Below, one piece after another: positions 7,860 through 15,262 of a stretch of 55,442 bases of DNA (positions are counted from its first letter, which is position 1; every line of letters starts with the position of its first letter). Source of the stretch: Vibrio sp. HI00D65 (GTDB lineage: Bacteria; Pseudomonadota; Gammaproteobacteria; Enterobacterales; Vibrionaceae); the NCBI RefSeq assembly GCF_001635455.1, contig NZ_LWEH01000140.1, positions 1 through 55,442 of the forward strand, in the 5' to 3' direction. The notes below the pieces were generated by a model that was not told where the DNA came from, made no database searches, and saw nothing but the letters and a program-made list of their open reading frames with translations. A program made the translations under genes and the position numbers.

Positions 7860-9452
7860 TTAAATCGATGATATGGAACACTTGTGGTTCTCACTTTCCA
7901 AACATATTCTTGGCACCATTGTTCCACCGTCAAAATCATAAACAATCACCTTAGGGTGGTGTACATCATATGCTTGCCCTATAAACACTGATGCAGCGTT
8001 TGATGCACAAGGAAACAAATGGATAGTTTGTGCACCATACTCTGATTTGAGGACATGAAACATAGACTGAAGAACAGCAGTAAAAGCCTTTCCGTCATCT
8101 GGATGCGATACTGCGCCATTGCCCATAAACTGTTCCTTCGCACGAATTGTAATCTTTTGGGCGCCTGTCTTCGCACAAACTGAACTAGAGGCTTGAACTA
8201 AACTTTCTGGTTCAGCCGTTAAGGCAATATTTATTACAAAATCACTTCCTTTTTTTAATTCATTAAACCCGAGCACTTCATAAAACTCCCCAACAGGATC
8301 TACTGCAGGCCATGACCAAGTACCAGACTCTCTAAATCTAAGCATCGGAGTAACCGCATTCTTATTCCCAATTTTTGCGCCGAAACCAATAAGCGCAGAA
8401 GTTGGTCCAAACCCAAACAACGCAGCATTAAATCCAAACTCTTTGGTTTGTTGGATAATCTTATCGGCGGAAGCCTGAATAATATTCGGCATTAGAGCCC
8501 AAAATACATCTGGTGATTCAACTAAAAGCTCTTCATTATGACTTAATATGTTGACCTGCTGGTGCATCCTTCTTTTAATTCTAGAAAGACTATTGGCAAC
8601 TTGCAGGTATGAAGGGGGAGAAACTGCTTGAGAATTTACAGGCCACAATACTGCGTAAACAGGGATTGGTTGGTACTTCAAGCCATCCAATAAACTATTT
8701 GCGATAAGACCGAATTCCTTCCTCATCGCAGACAGTGTCGATGCGGGATAGTCACTAGCGGCAACCTTATCAATTAACCGATGGTGTTTATCACATAAAA
8801 GCAGCACATTGCTCGGATCATTTGACAGTTTTTCTGATAACTCGGTAATCCCTCTTGCGCCTTTTTCAGACGATGCAACATTGTGAGCCAAGTATGCATA
8901 GTTACCTGAAGTACCTGAAACCTCATCGTAATCAAGCTTTTCACCGCACCCCGTAAACATGCAACGGCCAAAACTATCCCGCCAAACTGTCTCCTTGGTG
9001 CCTTTTGTGAAGTCTGGACCACGGCCCGTTTTTTTCCTTTTTCCTTCAAAACGAGTGAACAACGATTCTAACTCATCTAGCGTTAGCTCAGCGCTCTGTG
9101 CCTCCGCTTTCACCCAAATACTCGCTATACTATGTAAATGAATTAAATCATCGCGCGTTATTGCATAACCTTGAAGACATCGGTAAGTAACTGTTTCAGA
9201 TCCAGCAGATAAGGTATTTATACAAGACTTAATCAGATTTGGCTCTAGGCAAAGGCGCATTGTGGCAGTTAATTCTTCGTTTAACATTAGCAAAATGACG
9301 GTATTCCTATCACCTTCGTCAGTTAAAATCCCTACACGGTTCCAACTGACTAAGTTTCGCAGATTGTCGGAATACAGGTCAAAAGTATCCATCGAATCTA
9401 ATGGTGAGTTTGCTGCTTGATTACAGAATTGATCCGCCTTGTTACCCATCAA
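7860..9452 (-). CDS. cap5: CBASS effector: HNH nuclease fused to SAVED domain (Cap5-like)
   Basis: 530 aa. An HNH zinc-type nuclease is at about 150..235: CMFTGCGEKL (C164, C169), YLAHNV (H190), DPSNVLLLCDKHHRLID (N215, C220, H223). The C-terminal ~280 residues fit a SAVED cyclic-oligonucleotide sensor. On binding the signal nucleotide such effectors cut DNA without specificity and kill the infected cell. Classical Cap5 is about 390 aa with the HNH at the N-terminus; here ~145 extra residues precede it, of unknown fold. It is last in the operon and overlaps the JAB gene by 11 bp. Confidence 0.88.
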   Translation of the reverse strand: MMGNKADQFCNQAANSPLDSMDTFDLYSDNLRNLVSWNRVGILTDEGDRNTVILLMLNEELTATMRLCLEPNLIKSCINTLSAGSETVTYRCLQGYAITRDDLIHLHSIASIWVKAEAQSAELTLDELESLFTRFEGKRKKTGRGPDFTKGTKETVWRDSFGRCMFTGCGEKLDYDEVSGTSGNYAYLAHNVASSEKGARGITELSEKLSNDPSNVLLLCDKHHRLIDKVAASDYPASTLSAMRKEFGLIANSLLDGLKYQPIPVYAVLWPVNSQAVSPPSYLQVANSLSRIKRRMHQQVNILSHNEELLVESPDVFWALMPNIIQASADKIIQQTKEFGFNAALFGFGPTSALIGFGAKIGNKNAVTPMLRFRESGTWSWPAVDPVGEFYEVLGFNELKKGSDFVINIALTAEPESLVQASSSVCAKTGAQKITIRAKEQFMGNGAVSHPDDGKAFTAVLQSMFHVLKSEYGAQTIHLFPCASNAASVFIGQAYDVHHPKVIVYDFDGGTMVPRICLESENHKCSISSI

Positions 9453-9927
9453 TGTTCCTCCGTGCTATTTCTAAATTACCGTTAATGTTAATGTAAACAT
9501 TTATTTGCTTATTACCCACTATTGCAAACACAAGTTGCCTGTCGGGGTTTCGCAACGTACATTGAGCCCAGTCATTCAAATCAATAACTGAGGGTTCTGG
9601 TACACATTGTGGGTGCGTATGCCAAGTTCCAATATAACCCAACTCACCATTTGATTGTTCAAATGCTTTGTATATTGCCTGTTGATGAAATGGGTCTTTC
9701 ATCACAAACCTTGCTCGCTGGCTGATATCTTTTTTCTTTGGTGTTGTACACCTGTCAATCCAAATCTTGCATTCACCTTCAGCTCGTGAGCCAATCAACG
9801 CCCCAAACTGTTCCGTATCCTTCCGTTTGATTTGACGGTGTTCCAGCCAACATTCATAGACCTGCTTATTGACTCGCAGTTCGACGCTCGAACCTACAAA
9901 CAAGATATCTTCATCAGTTACAGACAT
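9442..9927 (-). CDS. cap3: CBASS Cap3-like JAB/JAMM isopeptidase
   Basis: 161 aa. The JAMM zinc-protease motif is visible as GTWHTHPQ followed by SVIDLNDW, with an upstream glutamate in the EGECKIW/FGALIG region. In type II CBASS, Cap3 removes the CD-NTase from its conjugate or from target proteins, opposing Cap2. The ATG at 9927 is chosen over 9939 because GAGG stands 6 nt before it. It overlaps the end of cap2 by 14 bp and is overlapped by the effector gene, so translation is probably coupled. Confidence 0.88.
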   Translation of the reverse strand: MSVTDEDILFVGSSVELRVNKQVYECWLEHRQIKRKDTEQFGALIGSRAEGECKIWIDRCTTPKKKDISQRARFVMKDPFHQQAIYKAFEQSNGELGYIGTWHTHPQCVPEPSVIDLNDWAQCTLRNPDRQLVFAIVGNKQINVYININGNLEIARRNIDG

Positions 9928-11641
9928 CACAATCCTCATGAGTCAAAGGCTTAACCTGCAAAGAGTCACTAAATTGATAGAACCTATTAGTCAGCGATAC
10001 TCCATGAGCTACTGCATCATATTCACTGCCCTTCCAGCTAACTTTTGAACTAGCAGTAATCTTCCCTTCCAAGCATTTGATAGCCAAATCGCTCGCAATT
10101 AGAGCCGTTTGCGCGGAACAAATAGCGCTATAGGAAATAAACTGCTCACCACAGCCTGACATGTTAATAGTGACGTCTTGGTTTGGCTCGATGAAATTAA
10201 GGTTAGAGCTGAGCCCTCTGCTCAACGTATCAGGACAAACATAGGCGCAAAGTAAGCAACCAGCGCTATCCGGAATATCTAATACAGCATGCCCGCCTAC
10301 GCCAAAACCTTCAAGCCAAGTGTTAATGACCGGAACTTTTATGCCTTTTTCCAAAAGGTACTCTTTAAAAATTCGCTCATGAGTTGGGCTCCCAATGGCT
10401 ATAACAATCAAATCATAAGAGCTAATCAACTGAGAGTTTCTGAGTTGCAGTAGTTTCTTTTTCGAGGGAGCAGCTTTGGACCATAGGAACTGGCGTGCTA
10501 GGTGATAACTGAGACCATAAGATTTCTCTAGATTCAAATACTCCTCGGGCAAGATATGTCGGTATAAGTTATCTATCTGATAAATATCATTGTCATAGAT
10601 ATCTAAGTTTTGAATCCCGGCCGCAGAAAGCTTGTGTGCTATCTCGCTCCCAACAGATCCAGCTCCAATCAAGGCAACCTTGCTTGTCGCTATATCTAAA
10701 TTTGCACCACCTCTTGGCAGCACTGCTTCTTTATTGAACAGCCTTATAGGAACAGCCTTAACCTTCCAGTGTCTTAGCTGAGCTTCAGTTAACGGCAGAG
10801 AGTACTTTTTACCTTTTTTGCTTTTGAAATATAAGCAAAACCAGACTGTCCCTGATGGTACTAGAGCATTGAAAACAATCCAGTACTCATGAGTCTTCCA
10901 CCTCCCATAATTCTCACTCAACTTTTTCAGAAGGTCAGGTTCTTGTTTCAACAAGACTGCTAAATACCAAGTTGTAAGCTGCTCTTTTTCTAACGGTGCT
11001 GGCTCAATTTCAGTTAGAGGCAAAACAACAGCTTTACCAGCAAGATTTCTTCCAGAACTATCCTGCCAGTAAACTTTCGCCGCAGCTGCTAGATCAGTTT
11101 TTTCAGATTGCGCCAAATAGTAAGACCTAACGCCAAACTTAAAATTCTTTACAGGCTTATAAACATCTATCTCTTCCAGTGCCCCGCTATCATTAGTAAG
11201 AAGTACGGGTCTTTCATCAAAATCACAAACATTTAACCAGCAAGACTTGAACTCTCGTAACAACTCTTTCCGGTTCCAGTCGGGATCAGTAATCGCTCTA
11301 TCCAAAATACCTATGTGGCGATTAAGAGACTCCTCAATCGCCAGCAGTGGCATATTGAAATTTACTGAAACAGAATCCTTATCATTGACGCAGATGCTGC
11401 CATACTCAACATCAGCAACTTTGAAAAATAGGACATGCGCCAAATGCCCTACATCGCGCGGATTTATAAGATAAAAAACAGGTAAACGAGTGATCTCTGA
11501 TGATAGAAAATGTATCAGATCTATTTTTTTCTCTGCAATTTCAAGGCTGATTACAATAGCGCCAACCCCATTAAAATCCTGTGCTTTACAATCAAAGCCT
11601 CTACTGCTCAAATGTTCGACAATATCCTCAGATGCTACCAT
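9914..11641 (-). CDS. cap2: CBASS Cap2-like E2-E1 fusion conjugating enzyme
   Basis: 575 aa. The N-terminal ~150 residues form an E2-like domain with a candidate catalytic Cys 84 (YGSICV). The C-terminal half is an E1/ThiF-type adenylation domain: KVALIGAGSVGSEIAHKLSA glycine-rich loop, YDNDIYQIDNLYRHI, then cysteines GCLLCAYVC and a candidate catalytic Cys near 497 in MSGCGEQFISYSA. Cap2 links the C-terminus of the CD-NTase to partner proteins, priming it. The start codon shares a base with the CD-NTase stop (TAATG), giving tight coupling. Confidence 0.9.
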   Translation of the reverse strand: MVASEDIVEHLSSRGFDCKAQDFNGVGAIVISLEIAEKKIDLIHFLSSEITRLPVFYLINPRDVGHLAHVLFFKVADVEYGSICVNDKDSVSVNFNMPLLAIEESLNRHIGILDRAITDPDWNRKELLREFKSCWLNVCDFDERPVLLTNDSGALEEIDVYKPVKNFKFGVRSYYLAQSEKTDLAAAAKVYWQDSSGRNLAGKAVVLPLTEIEPAPLEKEQLTTWYLAVLLKQEPDLLKKLSENYGRWKTHEYWIVFNALVPSGTVWFCLYFKSKKGKKYSLPLTEAQLRHWKVKAVPIRLFNKEAVLPRGGANLDIATSKVALIGAGSVGSEIAHKLSAAGIQNLDIYDNDIYQIDNLYRHILPEEYLNLEKSYGLSYHLARQFLWSKAAPSKKKLLQLRNSQLISSYDLIVIAIGSPTHERIFKEYLLEKGIKVPVINTWLEGFGVGGHAVLDIPDSAGCLLCAYVCPDTLSRGLSSNLNFIEPNQDVTINMSGCGEQFISYSAICSAQTALIASDLAIKCLEGKITASSKVSWKGSEYDAVAHGVSLTNRFYQFSDSLQVKPLTHEDCDVCN

Positions 11642-12666
11642 TAAGCCCCCTGTGATGTACCCGATGCTCCGGCTGTGGCGTATGCAGCCTTTTTAACATT
11701 GGATGAACTACTAGGTACTTCAAAATCATTGCCAAACACTTGGTTTAGTATCTTGCACTGCTTAACCAAATCTGTTTCATCAATAGCTTTATCTAACTTA
11801 TCTCTTAACGATTTCAGCTTGTTATAGAACTGAGTACCGGTATTTAAACTGCTACCATCAAAGATATCTCTCCATGGTGATTTGGGTAAATAAACCATTA
11901 CCTTATAAAGATCGTCACCTTGATAAGTAAAATAACCACCACTCAACATGGCATTTACAGTGTTTCTAAGTGCGACTAAATCGTTCGCTTTATCACTATC
12001 ATCTAGGCTTGGCGAGAATTGCTCTTTTGCCATCACTGTTAAGCCGATGGAAAACACTTTCTTAGCAACATCTGTACTAAATTTGTGATCTCTCCAGCGC
12101 TTTAGGTACCGAACAATACGCTTATATTGCCCAAGCTTTTTACTCGCTGAACCAAGGTAGGCTGAAGAGTCATTAATCCAGTCCTTTAGCCCTTTAGGAT
12201 CTGAGTCAGACCATTCCTTATTGCCTTCGCTAGAGTTCTTTTTGCCTACAGCTAACTCATACTCACCGTTTTGCTCCCGATAAATCGGGATGTCGATATG
12301 TAGATTTTTACTAACGTAGTCGGCGGTTACACATGGCTTTTTAATCCTGGCGTTTTTGAAGCCTCGGTCCTCCAGGACCTTCAGAACGATTTTTTTAACT
12401 TTAACAGGATCATCTGGTGAGCCATCAAAAGCAATCACTATAGCTCTATCAATGTCGAAATCTTCACCCGGATTCTTGACCCCAGTCGCTGTTGACATAG
12501 ATCCTTGAAGAAAATCTTCTATTACTGGGTAGCCTTCGACCTTCAAGGTACTTTTAATAGCCTTTAAGATACTGTCATCCTTTTCACGAGCGTCTTTGTA
12601 CTCACTATCTTCACGGCTTATCTTAATCTTATCGTGAAACTTAATAAATTTTGCTTGAATGCTCAT
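11641..12666 (-). CDS. CBASS CD-NTase (cGAS/DncV-like nucleotidyltransferase)
   Basis: 341 aa from the ATG at 12666. GAGGA lies 6 nt upstream, which rules against the longer open frame from 12735. The nucleotidyltransferase core shows QGSMSTATG (G55, S56), then DFDIDRAI (D71, D73) and LHIDIPI (D125), the metal-binding triad. On sensing phage it makes a cyclic di- or trinucleotide for the HNH-SAVED effector. The C-terminus ends ...GTSQGA, a small-residue tail suited to Cap2 conjugation (inference). First gene of the four-gene type II CBASS operon; the clade cannot be assigned by eye. Confidence 0.9.
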   Translation of the reverse strand: MSIQAKFIKFHDKIKISREDSEYKDAREKDDSILKAIKSTLKVEGYPVIEDFLQGSMSTATGVKNPGEDFDIDRAIVIAFDGSPDDPVKVKKIVLKVLEDRGFKNARIKKPCVTADYVSKNLHIDIPIYREQNGEYELAVGKKNSSEGNKEWSDSDPKGLKDWINDSSAYLGSASKKLGQYKRIVRYLKRWRDHKFSTDVAKKVFSIGLTVMAKEQFSPSLDDSDKANDLVALRNTVNAMLSGGYFTYQGDDLYKVMVYLPKSPWRDIFDGSSLNTGTQFYNKLKSLRDKLDKAIDETDLVKQCKILNQVFGNDFEVPSSSSNVKKAAYATAGASGTSQGA

Positions 12667-12745
12667 AGATATCCTCGATATTCCGAATTTGATAGCACTA
12701 TATGTAGTGACCAACACGTTACTAAAGCACAACATATCGCATCCA

Positions 12746-12771
12746 AATTGACTTTACAAGTTAAGTCAATT
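12746..12771. promoter_or_regulatory. palindrome upstream of the CBASS operon
   Basis: AATTGACTT (12746..12754) and AAGTCAATT (12763..12771) form a perfect 9-bp inverted repeat with an 8-bp centre, about 80 bp before the CD-NTase start. A direct repeat GTGACCAA also occurs at 12707 and 12821. It is probably an operator or part of the promoter; the regulator is unknown. Confidence 0.45.
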
Positions 12772-13094
12772 ACATCTATCTGTTGATAAAACGCATAATA
12801 AGCAGTCACTTACCGTATATGGTGACCAAGTTGAAGCATTCCTAGAACTACCTTGAATTAATTGGTGTCACATGCCTTCCAAAAAGCCGTAGCTATTGAC
12901 CACTCAATACAATTTACTGAGGTGAGTGGCAACATTAGAAAAAGTAGGTCAAACCACCTCGCAGTGGTCTGTGAGATTAAGCGTGCTGACACCGAAAGGA
13001 GCAAAGACGTGTTTGCCGAGATCGGCATCAGCTTGAAGCTACAGTGTGATCACCAAGCGCTTAATTACCGAAGAGGCTTGTCAAAATTCGATAG
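12772..13094. other. noncoding region with a possible decayed gene
   Basis: A plus-strand frame 12862..13098 (78 codons) with a segment EIKRADTERSKDVFAEIGIS looks slightly protein-like, but has no ribosome site and no family I recognise. It is most likely a remnant or chance frame. Confidence 0.3.
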
Positions 13095-13247
13095 CTAAGA
13101 GCTTTCTTTACTTTCCTGTACTCCACCATCATCGTCGGCTACGGTTAAACATATCTTCTCAAACTGGTTTAACGTTGCTTGATCTACAGCACCACATTCG
13201 TGTAGATCGTTTACTGTCTCATACACCATATTCAAAACATCACTCAT
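13095..13247 (-). pseudogene. truncated HigA-like antitoxin remnant
   Basis: A 50-codon frame begins MSDVLNMVYETVNDLHECGA and continues VDQATLNQFEKICL before losing similarity and ending at TAG. This matches the N-terminal segment of Xre-type HigA/NadS-like antitoxins (ETALDLHKAG...ITLREFDALCLP pattern). The helix-turn-helix half and any toxin gene are missing. It is a likely leftover of a toxin-antitoxin pair between CBASS and the CRISPR array. Confidence 0.5.
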
Positions 13248-13313
13248 CTCATACTACTCACTCTACTACTCAGAAAAATTTTGTCTTAACAGTTTAATAT
13301 CAACAAACCCAAC

Positions 13314-13345
13314 AAAAAACCATCAAGCCTAAACATGATGGTTTT
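13314..13345 (-). terminator. terminator after the CRISPR array
   Basis: On the minus strand AAAACCATCA and TGATGGTTTT pair around a 10-nt loop, followed by further T residues (TTTTTTG). It begins 1 nt after the last, atypical repeat, so the array transcript ends here. Confidence 0.8.
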
Positions 13346-13346
13346 G

Positions 13347-13392
13347 ATTATTAACTGCTTGTTCAGCAGGAAGGTTGCTTTCTTCCTGGCCT
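13347..13392 (-). ncRNA. short homing guide (18-nt spacer plus atypical repeat) matching ffs
   Basis: The spacer reads AGGCCAGGAAGAAAGCAA. Aligned with the ffs sense strand from 26541 downward, 16 of the first 20 bases match (counting the CC that opens the atypical repeat). The mismatches are at positions 4, 6, 12 and 18. In type I-F Cascade every sixth guide base is flipped out and not read, so three of the four mismatches are silent. The base before the target is C (TC dinucleotide). From guide base 18-20 to the transposon terminus is 50-48 bp. It is inferred to be the guide that placed this element at ffs. Confidence 0.75.
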
Positions 13393-13480
13393 ATTCTTAG
13401 CTGCCTATGCGGCAGGTCACCAACGGATCACAACACTTGAAGAATTAAAACATTTCTTAGCTGCCTATGCGGCAGGTCAC
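13347..13480 (-). CRISPR. I-F3 CRISPR array: two canonical repeats, one atypical repeat, two spacers
   Basis: On the minus strand: repeat 1 at 13480..13453 and repeat 2 at 13420..13393 are 28 nt, identical except for the last base (core CTGCC-GCATA-GGCAG hairpin, tail CTAAGAA). The spacer between them (13452..13421) is exactly 32 nt, standard for type I-F; its target is not in this window. Repeat 2 is followed by only 18 nt (13392..13375) and then an atypical repeat (13374..13347) with the same hairpin geometry, CTGCT-GAACA-AGCAG, but a different flank. The array lies downstream of cas6 and is closed by a terminator. Confidence 0.9.
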
Positions 13481-13609
13481 TGTTAACTATAGTCACTAAG
13501 CTGTTAATTCCATTGGTTTTACATCTCAAAATCCCAAAATACCCTTTTTCTCCTTACTTCTGTAAGTCCTTGTTTTTACTTCTCTAAAAAAGAGCTTTAG
13601 AAAAAGGGT

Positions 13610-14215
13610 TTAAAAACGTAACTCAGGTACCGTCCCTTTTCTTTCTTGATTGGTGGCTAAACCATAGCTGTTAAAGTTTGCTGCATCGCGCTCACTAACA
13701 AGCTCCTTTTGTACAAACAAAATATAACTCTCTCCAGATGAAGCGCTGGAGATTGGTATTCGATTAAAACTATCGATGACCCGCTCTTCGTTCGTTACTG
13801 GTAACGATGGTTCAACACCAGATAGCTCCCCTCTCGCCATGCTTCGTTTGATTCGACGTTTTTTGGAACCCAGAAAGCTTTTCCCGATCGTTTGGTTACG
13901 GATAAACCTCACCTCAACCGCAGGGTCTGGCACCTCACAAACACTAGATACCTCAAATAAACCCTCATTTATCATCAAAGAAAAATAGGGCTGAAAAGAT
14001 AGCCCAATCAGCATCTCTTTATCTTCAGCAACAAAGGCAATGGTTTGGCCAACTGTAGATTCGTTCCAGTCCGGAAAACTCACACCTATTTTATTCATTG
14101 CTTGTCGGTTATTGACCATAAACAAGTGCATTTGGGATATACACCGTCCTGCCAATAACTCATGGTCAGCTTGTGCAGGTATGTAACGTATTAAGAAATA
14201 GTAACGCTTAGTCAT
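13610..14215 (-). CDS. cas6: Cas6 (Csy4) crRNA endonuclease of the CAST
   Basis: 201 aa, the usual Cas6f length. The N-terminal ferredoxin-like fold starts MTKRYYFLIRYIP; His30 (CISQMH) corresponds in position to the catalytic His29 of Csy4. A basic helix KSFLGSKKRRIKRSMARGE near residues 112-130 would bind the repeat hairpin. It cuts the array transcript and stays on the 3' hairpin, where TniQ docks in I-F3 complexes. AAGGGATAG precedes the ATG; 9 bp separate it from cas7. Confidence 0.92.
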   Translation of the reverse strand: MTKRYYFLIRYIPAQADHELLAGRCISQMHLFMVNNRQAMNKIGVSFPDWNESTVGQTIAFVAEDKEMLIGLSFQPYFSLMINEGLFEVSSVCEVPDPAVEVRFIRNQTIGKSFLGSKKRRIKRSMARGELSGVEPSLPVTNEERVIDSFNRIPISSASSGESYILFVQKELVSERDAANFNSYGLATNQERKGTVPELRF

Positions 14216-14224
14216 ATCTATCCC

Positions 14225-15256
14225 TTACTTCGCTTTGGAACAATTGAATAGGCCACCTTTAATCAAGACAGACATAATAAAGTGCACGTCATTTGGGATG
14301 GTCTGAGAAGCTGTCATTGTCTCAATCCAATTCTCTGTATTTCTGACTAACTGGTAAAAGTCATTTCCATAGGAAACATGTCGCCTTGCTATAACGTACT
14401 CTCGGTCAGCTCCATACTCATTCACTCTTAATGGCTTATCTGCTTCTTCATGCCACCAATCGTCAATCGATTGCAACGCTGCACCAATTTTCTGACCATG
14501 AAAAGCAGCAGTTTCTTTTCCGTTCAATAATTCTACGGTAGCTAACTGCCTAGTAGGAACACCATCTTATCGGCTATCTAAAAACTCTTGGCTTGGGTAA
14601 ACCTCATCCCCCCAACCAACTCCAATTTTAGCTTTGACATCCATATAGAAATATTCGGTTGGGTCAGACAGGGCTCGCATCAAATAGGCTGTGAGCTTTT
14701 CTAGGCATTCTGCTGAAGCTTCATCCCAATGACCATACCAAGAAAGCCTTGTTGCGTTTTCTACAATCAAGGTTTGTGAATCACTGGTGGTCACTTCTAT
14801 CGACAATCTTCGACACTCTCTGTTTCTCCAAAGCCAAGTACCAAGCAGAATGTTCTTCGCGTATCTAAGAGCAAGTTCCTGATACCCATTGAGCTCTTCA
14901 TATGTTTTAGCAAGTAACGAAAGTTTAGAACGCACTTCATCATCACTACAGGTATCTGGAGTTAGAGAGTTGGCTCGAATTCGAAGGGGGAATGCACAGT
15001 AGATATCATCAACACCAGGTTTTACATAACACTCTTCGATGAACTGAGGATTGGAGTAAGCTAAATCTTGTGGAGCAACATTCTTTTCTACGAACTTGCC
15101 CCCTTTATATGCTTCTGCATAACCACCTTTTGGTGCGCGCAACCTAGTTCTATCAATTTCGAGGGGGCACATCTCACCACTTTTAGATAGATAGTAGAAA
15201 TATGCTTTGCCAGCAGAGAGTGATCGAACGTAGTTCAGCTGAGTGCAAAGTTCCAT
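14225..15256 (-). pseudogene. cas7: cas7 (Csy3-like) Cascade backbone with an in-frame stop
   Basis: The reading frame is continuous at 343 codons, the normal Cas7f length, except for one TAA at 14569..14567 after EVYPSQEFLDSR. The first part is 229 aa. The same frame goes on DGVPTRQLATVELLNGKETA and ends with the conserved C-terminus (AALQSIDDWWHE, IMSVLIKGGLFN). One base change would restore it. Six Cas7 copies coat a 32-nt crRNA; without the C-terminal third, assembly should fail. Alternatives are stop readthrough, restart at the TTG at 14527, or a sequencing error. Confidence 0.88.
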
Positions 15257-15262
15257 AAACGA

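Noticed and set aside
12667..12735. Longer start of the CD-NTase (frame open to 12735)
   Set aside because: The ATG at 12666 has a GAGGA ribosome site at the right distance and the extra residues do not look like part of the fold.
13421..13452. First spacer as the ffs-targeting guide
   Set aside because: It shows no match to ffs or its surroundings; the following short spacer does.
14225..14527. Separate 100-aa gene downstream of cas7
   Set aside because: It is the C-terminal third of Cas7 in the same frame as the upstream part, separated only by one stop codon, and has a TTG start without a ribosome site.
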